A program made the position numbers and the translations under genes. From Collibacillus ludicampi (lineage in GTDB: Bacteria; Bacillota; Bacilli; Tumebacillales; BOQE01): a stretch of DNA of 64,000 bases. Of this stretch, positions 19,212-28,249 are shown piece after piece. The notes beneath the pieces were generated by a model, which was not told where the DNA came from, did not search any database, and was given only the letters and a program-made list of their open reading frames with translations. Within the stretch, counting starts at the first letter, position 1. Each line of letters starts with the position of its first letter. The stretch covers positions 1,191,341 through 1,255,340 of the forward strand of contig NZ_BOQE01000001.1 of assembly GCF_023705585.1 (NCBI RefSeq), given 5' to 3'.

Positions 19212-19485
19212 ACAATCCCCTCATTCAACTCAGATTTTGTCGCGAATCCTTTTAATTTCATAGCTTCCTTTCGAACTATGTATGAGACTACCACTACTTC
19301 TATATTAAAGACTATTTGCAAAAATGATAGAGCCAATTTCGGCTAAATCATGAAAAGATAAGTTGATTACAAATATTTTTTGAGCGAATCTTTCGTTTCT
19401 GCGGTTTATCATTTTTTTGCCACAATCTACTGCCTGTGCATATCATGTGAGAAGTGCATCGACGGTCAAAAAGGAGGGGATGACC
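19212..19485. promoter_or_regulatory. Divergent promoter region
   Basis: This gap separates the efflux operon (minus) and the YheC/D-like gene (plus), so it must carry promoters for both. It is A+T-rich with runs near 19310-19410. I cannot single out -35/-10 pairs or an operator with confidence. Confidence 0.4.
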
Positions 19486-20586
19486 TTGGATAAGGTCATT
19501 CGCTTTGCGATAGTGACAACCATCATGCCCCGGCGGGATGCACGCACCCATAAATGGCGGCCTCCCCATGCTTTCCGCATGATGGCACGGGAAGCGGCGA
19601 AGCTCGGCATGACACCGATTCTCGCGCATCCGGATCATTTTCAGTGGGAGAAGAAACGCGTGACCGGATGGGTGGGAAAAGCGGTAGGAACCCCCCAGGA
19701 ACAGTGGACGCGACAAACGCTTCCTCTCCCCCATGTCGTCTATGAAAATGTTTTTGTCCATCTGGCTGTGCAGGGACGGGCAAATACGATCCGGCGAAAA
19801 TGTCGTCTCCTCGGCATTCCTTTATTCAATCCGATCGTCGGCGGAAAACTGAGCGTCAACCGCGTACTGGCAAAGCATGCGGAAACGCGGAAATACATTC
19901 CGGCTACCCGCTATGTCCGGCAGATGGATGATATTTTTGCGTATTTGAACCGATTTGCTACCGTCTATGTGAAACCGAACGGCGGTTATGGCGGGCGCGG
20001 TGTCACCCGCGTGACGAAACAACAGGATGGCACGTACCGCGTGAAAGTGGATCGCTTGCAAGGAAAGCGGGTGCATGTGAATCGCCGCATGTCGCAACAG
20101 GAACTTCGCCATTGGATTCGCCGTACGCTCGGTGACCGCCTCATCGTGCAACAAGGGTTACCTTTGATTCAAGTGAACGGGGGGCAGGTCGATTTTCGCG
20201 TGGTTGTACAAAGGGGCGAACAAGGCCATTGGAAGTTGATTGGCATTATTCCGAAAATCGCATCGCGCGGCGGCGCCGTCACCAATATCGTTGCCGGCGG
20301 GAGGAAAGCGACCCTCTCCTGGATCCGAGAGAGGGGCCGAAAGAACGGGAAACAGATCCCGCTCGCCTCACTCGAACAAGCGGCGATCGAGATCGCCCGT
20401 TTATGGTCGAAACGTCAGCCCACGCTCGGGATCGTCGGATTTGACATGGGAATCGATGTGAACGGGAAGGTATGGATGATCGAAATGAATCCGAAACCGG
20501 CGAGATCGCTCTTGTCCGCAGGCATGCGCCGCAAGTCGTATCGGGCAATCGCGGGGTTCGCTCATTTTCTGGCGACCAAGGGATAA
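19486..20586 (+). CDS. YheC/YheD-type ATP-grasp protein
   Basis: 366 residues. ATP-grasp features are visible: VYVKPNGGYGGRGVTRV near residue 155 (nucleotide-binding strand and glycine loop), GDRLIVQQGLPLI, then VDFRVVVQRGE, GAVTNIVAGG, and the metal-binding end GFDMGIDVNGKVWMIEMN. This is the layout of YheC/YheD, spore-associated proteins of Bacillus whose substrate is not established. AGGAGG at 19472-19477 is eight bases before TTG 19486 but only two before ATG 19480, so I prefer the TTG start. Terminates directly into nested repeat copy 4. Confidence 0.88.
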   Translation: MDKVIRFAIVTTIMPRRDARTHKWRPPHAFRMMAREAAKLGMTPILAHPDHFQWEKKRVTGWVGKAVGTPQEQWTRQTLPLPHVVYENVFVHLAVQGRANTIRRKCRLLGIPLFNPIVGGKLSVNRVLAKHAETRKYIPATRYVRQMDDIFAYLNRFATVYVKPNGGYGGRGVTRVTKQQDGTYRVKVDRLQGKRVHVNRRMSQQELRHWIRRTLGDRLIVQQGLPLIQVNGGQVDFRVVVQRGEQGHWKLIGIIPKIASRGGAVTNIVAGGRKATLSWIRERGRKNGKQIPLASLEQAAIEIARLWSKRQPTLGIVGFDMGIDVNGKVWMIEMNPKPARSLLSAGMRRKSYRAIAGFAHFLATKG

Positions 20587-20588
20587 AC

Positions 20589-21150
20589 AGATTGCTTGGG
20601 TGGGTATATCGCTTTGCGCTTGGGTTCGATGAAGGTCGCCTCAGCGGGTATATGCTTGGCGTTCATGCTCCGTGGAGGTCGTCATGGCGGGCATATGCTT
20701 GGCGTTCATGCTCCGTGGAGGTCGCTGTTTCACGCCAAGCATATGCTCCTTTAACGTTCCAAAGGAAGCGAGGCGACCTTCAAAGTCGCTATTACGCGCA
20801 ATGCATATACCCTTTCACATTCAAAAGAAAGCGAGACGACCTCCAAAGTCGCTTTTTCACGCCAAGCATAGGCCCTTTAACGTCCTAAAGGAAGCGAGGC
20901 GACCTTCAAGGTCGCTATTACGCACAAAGAATATGCCCTCTGAAACGGTTTAAAGGAAGCGGAACGGCCTTCAACTCACCTCTGCGCTGCAAAGCGATAC
21001 ATCCACCCAAAAGCCACTCAGTTTCTTGAGTTTGCCTTAAACTTCTCTTCCCGCAACAATCTACCCAGAAGGCACTCCGTGGCTTGTGGCAGACTTAAGC
21101 TTCTCTTCCCGCACATGTAACTTTTCATGTGACGCCGCTCGAGGCATGGC
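20589..21150 (+). repeat. Nested palindromic repeat, copy 4 (largest; extra stem modules)
   Basis: Core 20593-21009. The left side has three modules; the right side has five, two of them with CGCCAAGC instead of the usual CGCAAAGC. The left modules carry the matching TGCTTGGCG, so the change is compensated (G20701 with C20736). The outer arm GGGTATATCGCTTTGCGC pairs with GCAAAGCGATACATCCACC. The tail is present twice (CTTCTCTTCCCGCA at about 21040 and again at 21105), suggesting a tandem event. A small hairpin CGCCGATC/GATCGGCG follows at 21168-21196. Confidence 0.92.
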
Positions 21151-21507
21151 GGAGTTGTACATAATAAACGCCGATCAGCCCCAAGAGGAGATCGGCGCGT
21201 ATACGCATCGAACACGTAGCCCTTGTTTCTTCTTCTCGTAAGAACGAGGAGATCGAACATTTTTTGACCCCTTTATTCAGAGGTTTATTTTTATCTGTTC
21301 TCTTGTCGATGCGTATCATGGACGAAACATAGTTTCAGTTCGTAAAATATTAGGTCGCAAAACTTTCCGCAATCATTGTATCTCATCAGGCAGGGACATA
21401 CAAGACCCGTTGGATACGCATTGATATGGAACATGATCGCGCGAAGTCTTGACACAAGCGAAATTTTTAGGTTTTTTTGTCGAATCGGGTCGAAATATTT
21501 TTTCGGC

Positions 21508-23280
21508 TTAGGCATGTGTATTGGTCTCAATGGCCTGCTCAAATGCCGCAAGCAACTCATTATATGTGCCATACGCATGTCCCGCAATCGCTTGGTTCAC
21601 CGCTGCTTGCGCTTCTTGCGACAACGCGTTGTAAGCGATCATGTCCTTTTTCATACGCAAGAGGAGATCATCGATCTTCGTTCCCGAGAGCATTTTCAAG
21701 TTCGGCGTGGCCATCGCGTCTTCCAAAGCGGTGATGACATCGGTGATGTAAGAAGCATCGGAGAGATCTCCGGCGGATGTTGCCGTTTGCACGCGATTCA
21801 GTTCTTGCAGGAAAAGGGTTCTCACGTTTACCGATTGGTTAAAGACGGTTTTCACATCGTTCACGTTCGTATACCCTCCTGCCGGTTTGTTGTCGAGGAC
21901 ATCCTTGGCGACATTCAGTTGATTGTCGTAGTTGGGCGGGTGACCGGCGGTATCGCCCAGCAGTTTCATATAGTCGCTCCCCGCCGAAACGTCAATTCCG
22001 AGATCCTGGGCGTTTTTCTCTAACAGAGATTTCATCGTGTTGAACTCCGGCGCTTCATTGATCGCAATGAGAAGTGCCGCTTGTTTGACCGCAGCGGAAA
22101 ACGCCTGGATCAATGCTGGATAAGAGGCAAACGATTGACCTTGAATGGCGGAGCTCACGAGTCTTTTCTGCTGGTCGGTGAGTCCGTCATAATCGGCAAC
22201 AAGCGCACGGTATTGTGTAAGCGTGTCACTGATTTTGCTGCCCGATTCCACCGTGAAATCCGGTATTTTCTCCGCTTCTTCCAAAGCGGCGATCACGTCG
22301 GTAAGAAACTTGCGATTCTGCGCCAAAATGTCGTCAACCGAAGCGGCATGATTCACATCGGCTAACGACTGCCGGATCACCGTTCGTGTGGTTACCGCAC
22401 GGTCAAACAGGGTTTTGACATCATTTGCTGTTTGGAAACCGCCCTCCGGCCTGTTCGCGTACACATCGAGCGCCACGATCTGTTTCTCGTCATTTGGAAG
22501 CTGTCCGTAGGAACCGCTTGCGGAAAGATCGATCGTCAAATCGGCCGCGTGATTTTCCAATGCGGATTGCATACTGCCCTCATCCGCCTGGTTGACTGCT
22601 GTCAAGGCGGCGCTGACACGGGCTGCGTCCCCTTGTCCCACGCCCTGTGTTACTTTCATGAAATTGAGCAACATCGCGGCCACTTCCTGACGCTGCGCAC
22701 TCTTTTGCGGATAGAAATGCGAGCCGTCCCCGCTCATCAGCCCGATTTCCATCGCGGCTTGCACATATCCTTTCGCCCACGGGCTGACATCATCGCGGTC
22801 AGCAAGCTTGAGGGAGTCCCCTTTTCCATCCGCCGACCCTTTGGCCGCATGCACGAGTATCGCAGCCATCTCTTCACGCGTGATCGGATCATTCGGACGG
22901 AATGTGCCTTTGTACCCCGCCATCAAACCCGCCTGGGCGACCGCTTCGATCTGTTTCATCCCCCAATTCGCAGATGATACGTCGGAAAAAGAGGATCGCG
23001 CGACATCGGGTGTTTGCAGATGCAAGAGGTTAACCAGAATGGCCGCGACTTCCTGGCGGGTAACCGTATCTTTCGGACGGAACGTTCCTTTCATGTCCCC
23101 GCTCATTAAACCTAGCTTTTTCACTTCGGCAATCAAGTCCCGTGCCCATGGGCTTGCTGTGTCGATATCCGTGAAGGAGGAAGATGACGCCGGTTTATCC
23201 GTTGCCGCAAAAGAAGCCGCCGGCGAAACCGCAGTGGTCAGTGCAACGGTGACCGCCAGGAGTTTCTTGAATTGGTTCAC
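21508..23280 (-). CDS. SLH-domain protein with two ~170-residue repeats
   Basis: 590 residues. Signal peptide 1-25 (ends ASFAA). Three SLH units at about 35-90, 95-150 and 155-210, with SPWARDLIAEVKKLGLMSGD and FRPKDTVTRQEVAAILVN as clear examples. Then come two copies of a domain of about 170 residues sharing the pattern NAxxLGIDxSxxSxY, later DVY or DVL, GGYTNVNDVKTVF and SGTKIDDLL. I do not recognise this domain. A close paralogue is encoded at 32339-34435. The start is taken at GTG 23280, the position matching the paralogue, with GGGGG upstream; the frame is open eight codons further to a TTG. Confidence 0.87.
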   Translation of the reverse strand: MNQFKKLLAVTVALTTAVSPAASFAATDKPASSSSFTDIDTASPWARDLIAEVKKLGLMSGDMKGTFRPKDTVTRQEVAAILVNLLHLQTPDVARSSFSDVSSANWGMKQIEAVAQAGLMAGYKGTFRPNDPITREEMAAILVHAAKGSADGKGDSLKLADRDDVSPWAKGYVQAAMEIGLMSGDGSHFYPQKSAQRQEVAAMLLNFMKVTQGVGQGDAARVSAALTAVNQADEGSMQSALENHAADLTIDLSASGSYGQLPNDEKQIVALDVYANRPEGGFQTANDVKTLFDRAVTTRTVIRQSLADVNHAASVDDILAQNRKFLTDVIAALEEAEKIPDFTVESGSKISDTLTQYRALVADYDGLTDQQKRLVSSAIQGQSFASYPALIQAFSAAVKQAALLIAINEAPEFNTMKSLLEKNAQDLGIDVSAGSDYMKLLGDTAGHPPNYDNQLNVAKDVLDNKPAGGYTNVNDVKTVFNQSVNVRTLFLQELNRVQTATSAGDLSDASYITDVITALEDAMATPNLKMLSGTKIDDLLLRMKKDMIAYNALSQEAQAAVNQAIAGHAYGTYNELLAAFEQAIETNTHA

Positions 23281-23416
23281 GATCGTTGTCCCCCATTCCA
23301 ATCCTATTCTATCTTCTACCAGTATAGCGAAAGGTGATAGGATTTGGAAAGGGAGGGATGTCTTTTCATTGTTTAGCTATTCACTCATCCTTTATCCGTT
23401 CTCGTGATAATTGGCT

Positions 23417-23645
23417 TGTTAATAAGTGCCTGGGTAGATAAATCGCTTTGCGCTTGGGTTCGGTGAAGGTCGTCCCGCACGGATTTTTACCAGAGGTTGC
23501 GGAACGACCTTCAACTCACCTCTGCGCTGCAAAGCGATTTATCCACCCAAAAGCCACTCTGTTACATGTGACAGCATTTCTCTATGCCCGCACAAGAAAC
23601 TTTTGATTCTCTGATGGAGCTGTTCGCAGCATTGGTGGCTTTCTT
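23417..23645 (+). repeat. Nested palindromic repeat, copy 5 (minimal, single level)
   Basis: Core 23427-23549. Only the outermost stem is present: TGGGTAGATAAATCGCTTTG and its partner CAAAGCGATTTATCCACCCA, joined through GAAGGTCG(T)CCCGCA, a loop near 23485-23495 and TGCGGAACGACCTTC. Relative to other copies two adjacent stem pairs changed together (23440 with 23540 and 23441 with 23539). The common tail follows to about 23640, where copy 6 begins. Confidence 0.92.
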
Positions 23646-23905
23646 GAAAATGTACGATCTGATGCGCGTATGCTTTGCGCTCATGCTCCCTGAAGGTCGT
23701 CTCGCACTGAACAATATTCAAATGTTGCGAGACGACCTCCAAGGTCGCTATTACGCGCAAAGCATATGCCCCCTTCACGGTCGAAAAGTAAACGAGACGA
23801 CCTCCAAGGTTGCTTTCTTACACAAAGCATTACGCCCACCCGAAGGCACTTTTCACTCTCTGCTGGCACCACTTGCGGCAAAGACGTACACACTTAAGAA
23901 TTTTT
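23646..23905 (+). repeat. Nested palindromic repeat, copy 6 (subtype B, asymmetric)
   Basis: Core about 23662-23840. A single left module (GCGTATGCTTTGCGCTCATG) faces two right modules, ending in CACAAAGCATTACGCCCACC. The inner stem GAAGGTCGTCTCGCA is perfect on its left side and has CTCC for TTC on its right. One left module has apparently been lost. It is in direct tandem with copy 5. Confidence 0.88.
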
Positions 23906-23911
23906 AAACAC

Positions 23912-23941
23912 AAAAAAAGCACTTGCCTGTACGCAAGAGCT
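23912..23941 (-). terminator. Rho-independent terminator
   Basis: On the minus strand AGCTCTTGC pairs with GCAAGTGCT and is followed by seven T residues. It touches the stop of the small coiled-coil gene at 23942. Confidence 0.9.
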
Positions 23942-24166
23942 TCATGCTTGTCTTTTCCAGTATGCTTCTTTCAGCAATTCGATGTCTTCCGTATTCTTGC
24001 TGATTTTGTTGCGGTGTAAGTCGAGACGACCGTCTATTCGATCCAATCGCTCGTTCATGTCAGCCAATTCTCTTTTCATCTCTATCTGTTCTTTTTTGAC
24101 CTCCGCGACCATACCGATCAATTGGCTCAAAAGATTTTCGATGCGGTCCAAACGCTGTTCAATCAA
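23942..24166 (-). CDS. Small coiled-coil protein
   Basis: 74 residues, almost wholly helical with leucine/isoleucine heptads: RLDRIENLLSQLIGMVAEV, then LADMNERLDRIDGRLDL. No TM segment and no known domain. Such short 'XRE-adjacent' or t-SNARE-like coiled coils are common in Bacillales and mostly uncharacterised. AGGGGGTG is six bases upstream of TTG 24166; a GTG at 24175 lies inside that site, so I prefer the TTG. Flanked by its own terminator, so probably a single-gene unit. Confidence 0.7.
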   Translation of the reverse strand: MIEQRLDRIENLLSQLIGMVAEVKKEQIEMKRELADMNERLDRIDGRLDLHRNKISKNTEDIELLKEAYWKRQA

Positions 24167-24223
24167 TTCACTCACCCCCTTTCTATTCTATCACAGTACA
24201 GGGCCCATTTATCTATCATTTTC

Positions 24224-25357
24224 TCATAATCTTCCACAAAATTTGTAAATCACATCGGTGATATACGCGATCTGTTCCTCGCTGAGCGTGTCGAACAAGG
24301 GAAGGCGCAATAACCTTTCGCTCTCCCTGGTGGTAAAGCGGTCTTCCCCGTGAAACCTGCCGAAGCGTTGTCCAGCCTGGGAACTGTGGAGGGGGACATA
24401 ATGGAAAACGCTCATCACACCGTGCTCTTTTAAAAACGCGATCAGACGGGTTCGTTCATCCAGATCTTTCACCTTGATATAAAACATGTGCGCGTTGTGC
24501 TCGCATCCGTCCGGGATGACGGGCAAATCAAGCACTCCCTGTTCCGCCAATGGCTGCAAACGCTCATAATACATGTTCCACTTGTGCATCCGCCGCCGAT
24601 GGATCTCTGCGGCTTCCTCCAGTTGCGCGTACAAGTACGCGGCATTGAGCTCGCTCGGCAGATAGGAGGAACCGAGATCGACCCATGTATATTTATCAAC
24701 CTGGCCGCGGAAAAATTTCGAACGGTTGGTTCCTTTTTCTCGAATGATCTCGGCCCGTTCGATCAGGCGCTCATCGTTGATGAGAAGCGCTCCTCCTTCG
24801 CCGCAGGTATAATTCTTGGTCTCATGAAAGCTGTAGCACCCCAGATGGCCGATCGCTCCTAAAGTCCGGCCTTTGTAGGTGCTCATTACGCCTTGCGCCG
24901 CATCTTCGATTACCCATAAGCCGTACGTTTCGGCAAGAGACAGGATCGTATCCATTTCGCAGGCCACGCCCGCATAATGAACGGGAACGATCGCCCTCGT
25001 CTTATCGGTGATCGCGGCTTCGATCAACGATTCGTCGATATTCATCGTGTCGGGACGGATATCGACAAAGACGATGCGGGCCCCGCGCAGAACAAACGCA
25101 TTGGCGGTGGAGACGAATGTGTACGAAGGCATGATCACTTCATCGCCTTCGCGGATATCGGCAAGGAGCGCGCTCATTTCCAGCGCGTGTGTGCATGAGG
25201 TGGTCAAGAGGGCTTTGCTGCACCCCGTGTGTTCTTCGAACCACTCATGGCATTTTTTCGTGAAGGGGCCGTCTCCGGACAATTTGCGATGCTGGATCGC
25301 CTGCCGGAGGTATTGTTCTTCTTTTCCCGTAACTGCAGGGATGTTGAAAGGTATCAT
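24224..25357 (-). CDS. wecE: dTDP-4-amino-4,6-dideoxygalactose transaminase (WecE-like)
   Basis: 377 residues of the DegT/DnrJ/EryC1 aminotransferase family. MIPFNIPAVTGKE at the start and the PLP-lysine motif FHETKNYTCGEGGAL are characteristic of WecE/RffA. It converts dTDP-4-keto-6-deoxyglucose, the product of RmlB (encoded at 28236), to dTDP-4-amino-4,6-dideoxygalactose with glutamate as donor. The ATG at 25357 has GGAGG nine bases upstream; the frame extends nine codons further without a good site. The acetyltransferase at 26626 would complete dTDP-Fuc4NAc. Family assignment is firm; stereochemistry of the product is by analogy. Confidence 0.92.
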   Translation of the reverse strand: MIPFNIPAVTGKEEQYLRQAIQHRKLSGDGPFTKKCHEWFEEHTGCSKALLTTSCTHALEMSALLADIREGDEVIMPSYTFVSTANAFVLRGARIVFVDIRPDTMNIDESLIEAAITDKTRAIVPVHYAGVACEMDTILSLAETYGLWVIEDAAQGVMSTYKGRTLGAIGHLGCYSFHETKNYTCGEGGALLINDERLIERAEIIREKGTNRSKFFRGQVDKYTWVDLGSSYLPSELNAAYLYAQLEEAAEIHRRRMHKWNMYYERLQPLAEQGVLDLPVIPDGCEHNAHMFYIKVKDLDERTRLIAFLKEHGVMSVFHYVPLHSSQAGQRFGRFHGEDRFTTRESERLLRLPLFDTLSEEQIAYITDVIYKFCGRL

Positions 25358-25385
25358 GTTTATGTGCCTCCAGATTGCATTCATT

Positions 25386-25740
25386 GATCATCATAGCTTG
25401 GTGGATTGTATCGCTTCAAGCTTGGGTTCGATGAATGTCAAGCGGTCATATGCTTTGCGTTCATGCTCCGTGGGGATCGTCTCAGCGGGTATATGCTTTG
25501 CGCTTATGCTCCGTGAAGGTCGTCTCGCATGAAATAATCATCAAATGTTGCGAGACGACCTTCAAAGTCGCTATTACGCGCAAAGCATATACCCCCTTTA
25601 ACGCCAAAAGGAAACGAGACGATCTCCAAAGTCGCTATCTCACGCGAAGCATATGACCTCTTAACACTTTATAAGGAGGCGGAACGACCTGCAACTCACC
25701 TCTGCGCTGTAAAGCGATACAACCCCAAAAGTTACCCTTG
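25386..25740 (+). repeat. Nested palindromic repeat, copy 7 (three levels, partly decayed)
   Basis: Core 25396-25727. Order of modules as in copy 8. The outer stem is worn: left ATTGTATCGCTTCAAGC against right CTGTAAAGCGATACAACC, with mismatches in the usual GCTTTGCGC. The inner stem GAAGGTCGTCTCGCA is perfect around a loop near 25530-25548. Ends some 20 bases from the stop of the next gene. Confidence 0.9.
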
Positions 25741-25747
25741 GTCTTAC

Positions 25748-26113
25748 TCACATCGACCGGCTGGTTACAATGACTCCGGCGACGATGAGAGCGAGTCCGA
25801 TACCTTTGGCCCATGTCATCGGCTCGCGCAGAATGAGTGCCGAAAAAAGAAAGACCAGTACGAACGATATACTCATGAACGGATAAGCAAAGCTCAGTTC
25901 AAATTTCGTCATCGCAGCCATCCAGAAGAGCGAGGCGACGAAAGCGGAAACAAACCCGGAGAAGATCAGCGGGTCGAACAATAACTTAAACAAAAAAAGT
26001 AGCTTATCGGCAAAATCGACAGGAAGCGACCCGTACTTGCCGATGCGCCATTTGAGAATCAATTGACCATATACGGTAAAGAAAATCGTGCCTGCAATAT
26101 AGAGATACCCCAA
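25748..26113 (-). CDS. Small EamA/SMR-type membrane protein (ArnE/ArnF-like)
   Basis: 121 residues with four TM helices, the size of the small multidrug resistance/ArnE-ArnF group. Visible features are VYGQLILKWRIGKYG in the first loop and LILREPMTWAKGIGLALIVAGV at the end, typical of EamA-type transporters. ArnE/F flip undecaprenyl-phosphate-aminoarabinose. The setting here, between a dTDP-amino-sugar transaminase and a polyprenyl-phosphate GT2, makes a similar job with a Fuc4NAc-type lipid plausible; this is inference. Nested repeats flank it on both sides. It could equally be an unrelated metabolite transporter. Confidence 0.78.
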   Translation of the reverse strand: MGYLYIAGTIFFTVYGQLILKWRIGKYGSLPVDFADKLLFLFKLLFDPLIFSGFVSAFVASLFWMAAMTKFELSFAYPFMSISFVLVFLFSALILREPMTWAKGIGLALIVAGVIVTSRSM

Positions 26114-26169
26114 TGATCGATCTCCCTTTCGTGTTAGCGTTTTGTTAGATATACCGCTTGTTAATATCT

Positions 26170-26600
26170 CGAAAATTAGTGCTTGGGTGGGTGTATCGCT
26201 TTGCGCTTGGGTTCGATGAAGGTCAAGCGGTCATATGCTTTGCGTTCATGCTCCGTGGAGGTCGTCTCAGCGGGTATATGCTTTGCGCTTATGCTCCGTG
26301 AAGGTCGTCTCGCATGGAATAATCTTTAAATGTTGCGAGACGACCTTCAAAGTCGCTATTACGCGCAAAGTATATACCCCCCTTAACGCCAAAAGGAAAC
26401 GAGACGACCTCCAAAGTCGCTGTTTCACGCAAAGCATATGACCTCTTAAGGCTTTATAAGGAAGCGGAACGACCTTCAACTCACCTCTGCGCCGCAAAGC
26501 GATTCAACCCACCCAAAAGCCACCCAGTTGCTTTTGAAAGACTAAGCACAGCTTGCCGCACGGGGGCTACCACGTAAACCACCCCAGTGCGTTCTTACAT
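26170..26600 (+). repeat. Nested palindromic repeat, copy 8 (three levels, best-preserved)
   Basis: Core 26180-26514; a useful type copy. Order: outer left (GGTGTATCGCTTTGCGC), middle left (CATATGCTTTGCGTTCATGC), inner left (TATATGCTTTGCGCTTATGC), perfect 15-bp inner stem with loop near 26317-26333, then inner right (TTACGCGCAAAGTATATACC), middle right (TTTCACGCAAAGCATATGAC), outer right (GCCGCAAAGCGATTCAACC). The tail extends to about 26560. The two arms of each level differ in their internal bulge (TTATGCTCCG on the left, TAATAGCGACTT on the right), so they are two fixed arm types. Confidence 0.93.
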
Positions 26601-26625
26601 GCCTACCTCGAGCCAACAGAGAAAC

Positions 26626-27303
26626 TTACCTCTGCAACTTTTGGTACACATCCACCGCATGACGGAAGCGGAAACCGAGGGAAGCGTACAAGTTGAGCAC
26701 TGCCAGATTGGCGGCAGAAATGGAGCTGGTCAGTTCGTGATGACCTTCCGCAAACATCCGCCTTATCGCTTGACTCCAGAAGTATTTGGCCATCCCTTTG
26801 CCCCTGTACGCGTCATGCAGAGCGTGCAGCAGGATTTTGTTGTGCTCGTATCCAAAAAAGCCAGCCAATTCCTCATTGTACATCAACGCCCAGACGTTCC
26901 CCTGCTCATACAATTGACGCAACCAATTGGCATAGCGAAGATCGGCCCGTGAATCGTCGATCGCGAAATCCCGATGGAAACGGCCATAGACAAAAGCGCC
27001 GTCCACCATCGCGAGGAGTTCTGCAAGCGGAACGTCTTTCGCGAGCGAGACTCCCTCTTTGTCATAAAAAATGAATTGTTCGCGCGTCGCGTACGGTTCG
27101 ATCAACGTATCGCAGTAATAAAAGCCGTACTCATGCAACAACCTTTTATCGGCCAGCGGATCCACCTTGATCGTGAAATGTCCCGGCATTCCGGCGATGG
27201 CCTGCAAACTTTCCTCCGTATACGCGATGATCTCATATGTATCGATCCCGAACGCATTTGCATCCCAAGGCGTTTTTCGCAAAAACGGATGTTTATCTTC
27301 CAT
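26626..27303 (-). CDS. wecD: WecD-like GNAT acetyltransferase (dTDP-Fuc4N N-acetyltransferase)
   Basis: 225 residues. The C-terminal GNAT core shows HALHDAYRGKGMAKYFWSQA (acetyl-CoA loop) and NLAVLNLYASLGFRF. The N-terminal half with TPWDANAFGIDTYEI resembles WecD/RffC, which acetylates dTDP-4-amino-4,6-dideoxygalactose. The WecE-like gene two positions downstream supports this role. The start codon overlaps the end of the GT2 gene by 11 bases, indicating translational coupling. The symbol reflects analogy; enzymes acting on other dTDP-amino sugars have the same build. Confidence 0.78.
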   Translation of the reverse strand: MEDKHPFLRKTPWDANAFGIDTYEIIAYTEESLQAIAGMPGHFTIKVDPLADKRLLHEYGFYYCDTLIEPYATREQFIFYDKEGVSLAKDVPLAELLAMVDGAFVYGRFHRDFAIDDSRADLRYANWLRQLYEQGNVWALMYNEELAGFFGYEHNKILLHALHDAYRGKGMAKYFWSQAIRRMFAEGHHELTSSISAANLAVLNLYASLGFRFRHAVDVYQKLQR

Positions 27304-28249
27304 CGGCCCGTTCCATCCCTTCAAAACCCACGACTTCTTTGATGATGTAGATCGGCCTTTTCTTCGCTTCGTCATAAATTTTGCTGATATAAATCCCGAT
27401 GATACCGAGAATAAAAATGATCAACCCTGCCAAAAACCAGATGGAGACGATGAGGCTGGGCCAGCCGATGATCCCTTTGATGCCGAGAAGCGCGCGAATC
27501 ACGATGTATAATGCGTAGAGAAACGAGAAAAACGACATGAAGAAGCCCAATTTCACCGTTAATCGCAAAGGTTTGTCCGAAAAGGAAATGATCACGTCAA
27601 ACGCGAGGTTCAACAAGCGTTTCCACGAATAACTCGATTTTCCTTGTTCTCGGCTCGCATGTTCGATTTCGATCGCGGTCGAGCGGAATCCCACCCATTT
27701 CACCATCGTGGGGAAAAAGCGCAATTTCTCCCGCATATTCACCAGTGTATCGATCACTTTGCGATGATAAATACCGAAATTCGCGATCGATGCGTCTTGC
27801 TCCGTATCGGTGAGGTAACTGAACACTTTGTAGAACAGTTTCGAGCTCATCCGTTTCAGCAAACGGTCCTGACGCTCCACTCTCTGACCAAAAACGATAT
27901 CATACCCTTCTTGCGCCTTGGCGTATAACTTGGGGATCTCCTCCGGTTGATCCTGCAGGTCACAATCCATGACCACCACCCAATCCCCCGATGCATAGTC
28001 CAGCCCCGCCGTTATCGCGTAATGCTGCCCGAAATTACGGGAAAAGTGGATTCCTTTCACCCGGCGATCCCGCCTGGACAGTTCCTGAATCACTTCCCAC
28101 GCGTGATCCGGACTGTTGTCGTTCACCATGATGATTTCAAAATCTGCCGTGATCGGTTCTAACGCCGCCCGCAAGCGGTTGTACAATTGCACCAGACAGG
28201 GGGCGCAGCGGTAAACCGGCGTGACGATCGAAATTTTAGCGCTTGCCAT
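27293..28249 (-). CDS. GT2 polyprenyl-phosphate sugar transferase (ArnC/GtrB-like)
   Basis: 318 residues. GT2 motifs VTPVYRCAP, VNDNSPDHAW, FSRNFGQHYAITAGLDYASG and MDCDLQDQPEEI, then two TM helices near 230-300. It is a second member of the GtrB/ArnC group in the window. It overlaps rmlB upstream by 14 bases and the WecD-like gene downstream by 11, so one operon makes a dTDP-sugar and loads a sugar on undecaprenyl phosphate. Loading of Fuc4NAc is the natural guess, not shown by the sequence. Confidence 0.88.
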   Translation of the reverse strand: MASAKISIVTPVYRCAPCLVQLYNRLRAALEPITADFEIIMVNDNSPDHAWEVIQELSRRDRRVKGIHFSRNFGQHYAITAGLDYASGDWVVVMDCDLQDQPEEIPKLYAKAQEGYDIVFGQRVERQDRLLKRMSSKLFYKVFSYLTDTEQDASIANFGIYHRKVIDTLVNMREKLRFFPTMVKWVGFRSTAIEIEHASREQGKSSYSWKRLLNLAFDVIISFSDKPLRLTVKLGFFMSFFSFLYALYIVIRALLGIKGIIGWPSLIVSIWFLAGLIIFILGIIGIYISKIYDEAKKRPIYIIKEVVGFEGMERADGR

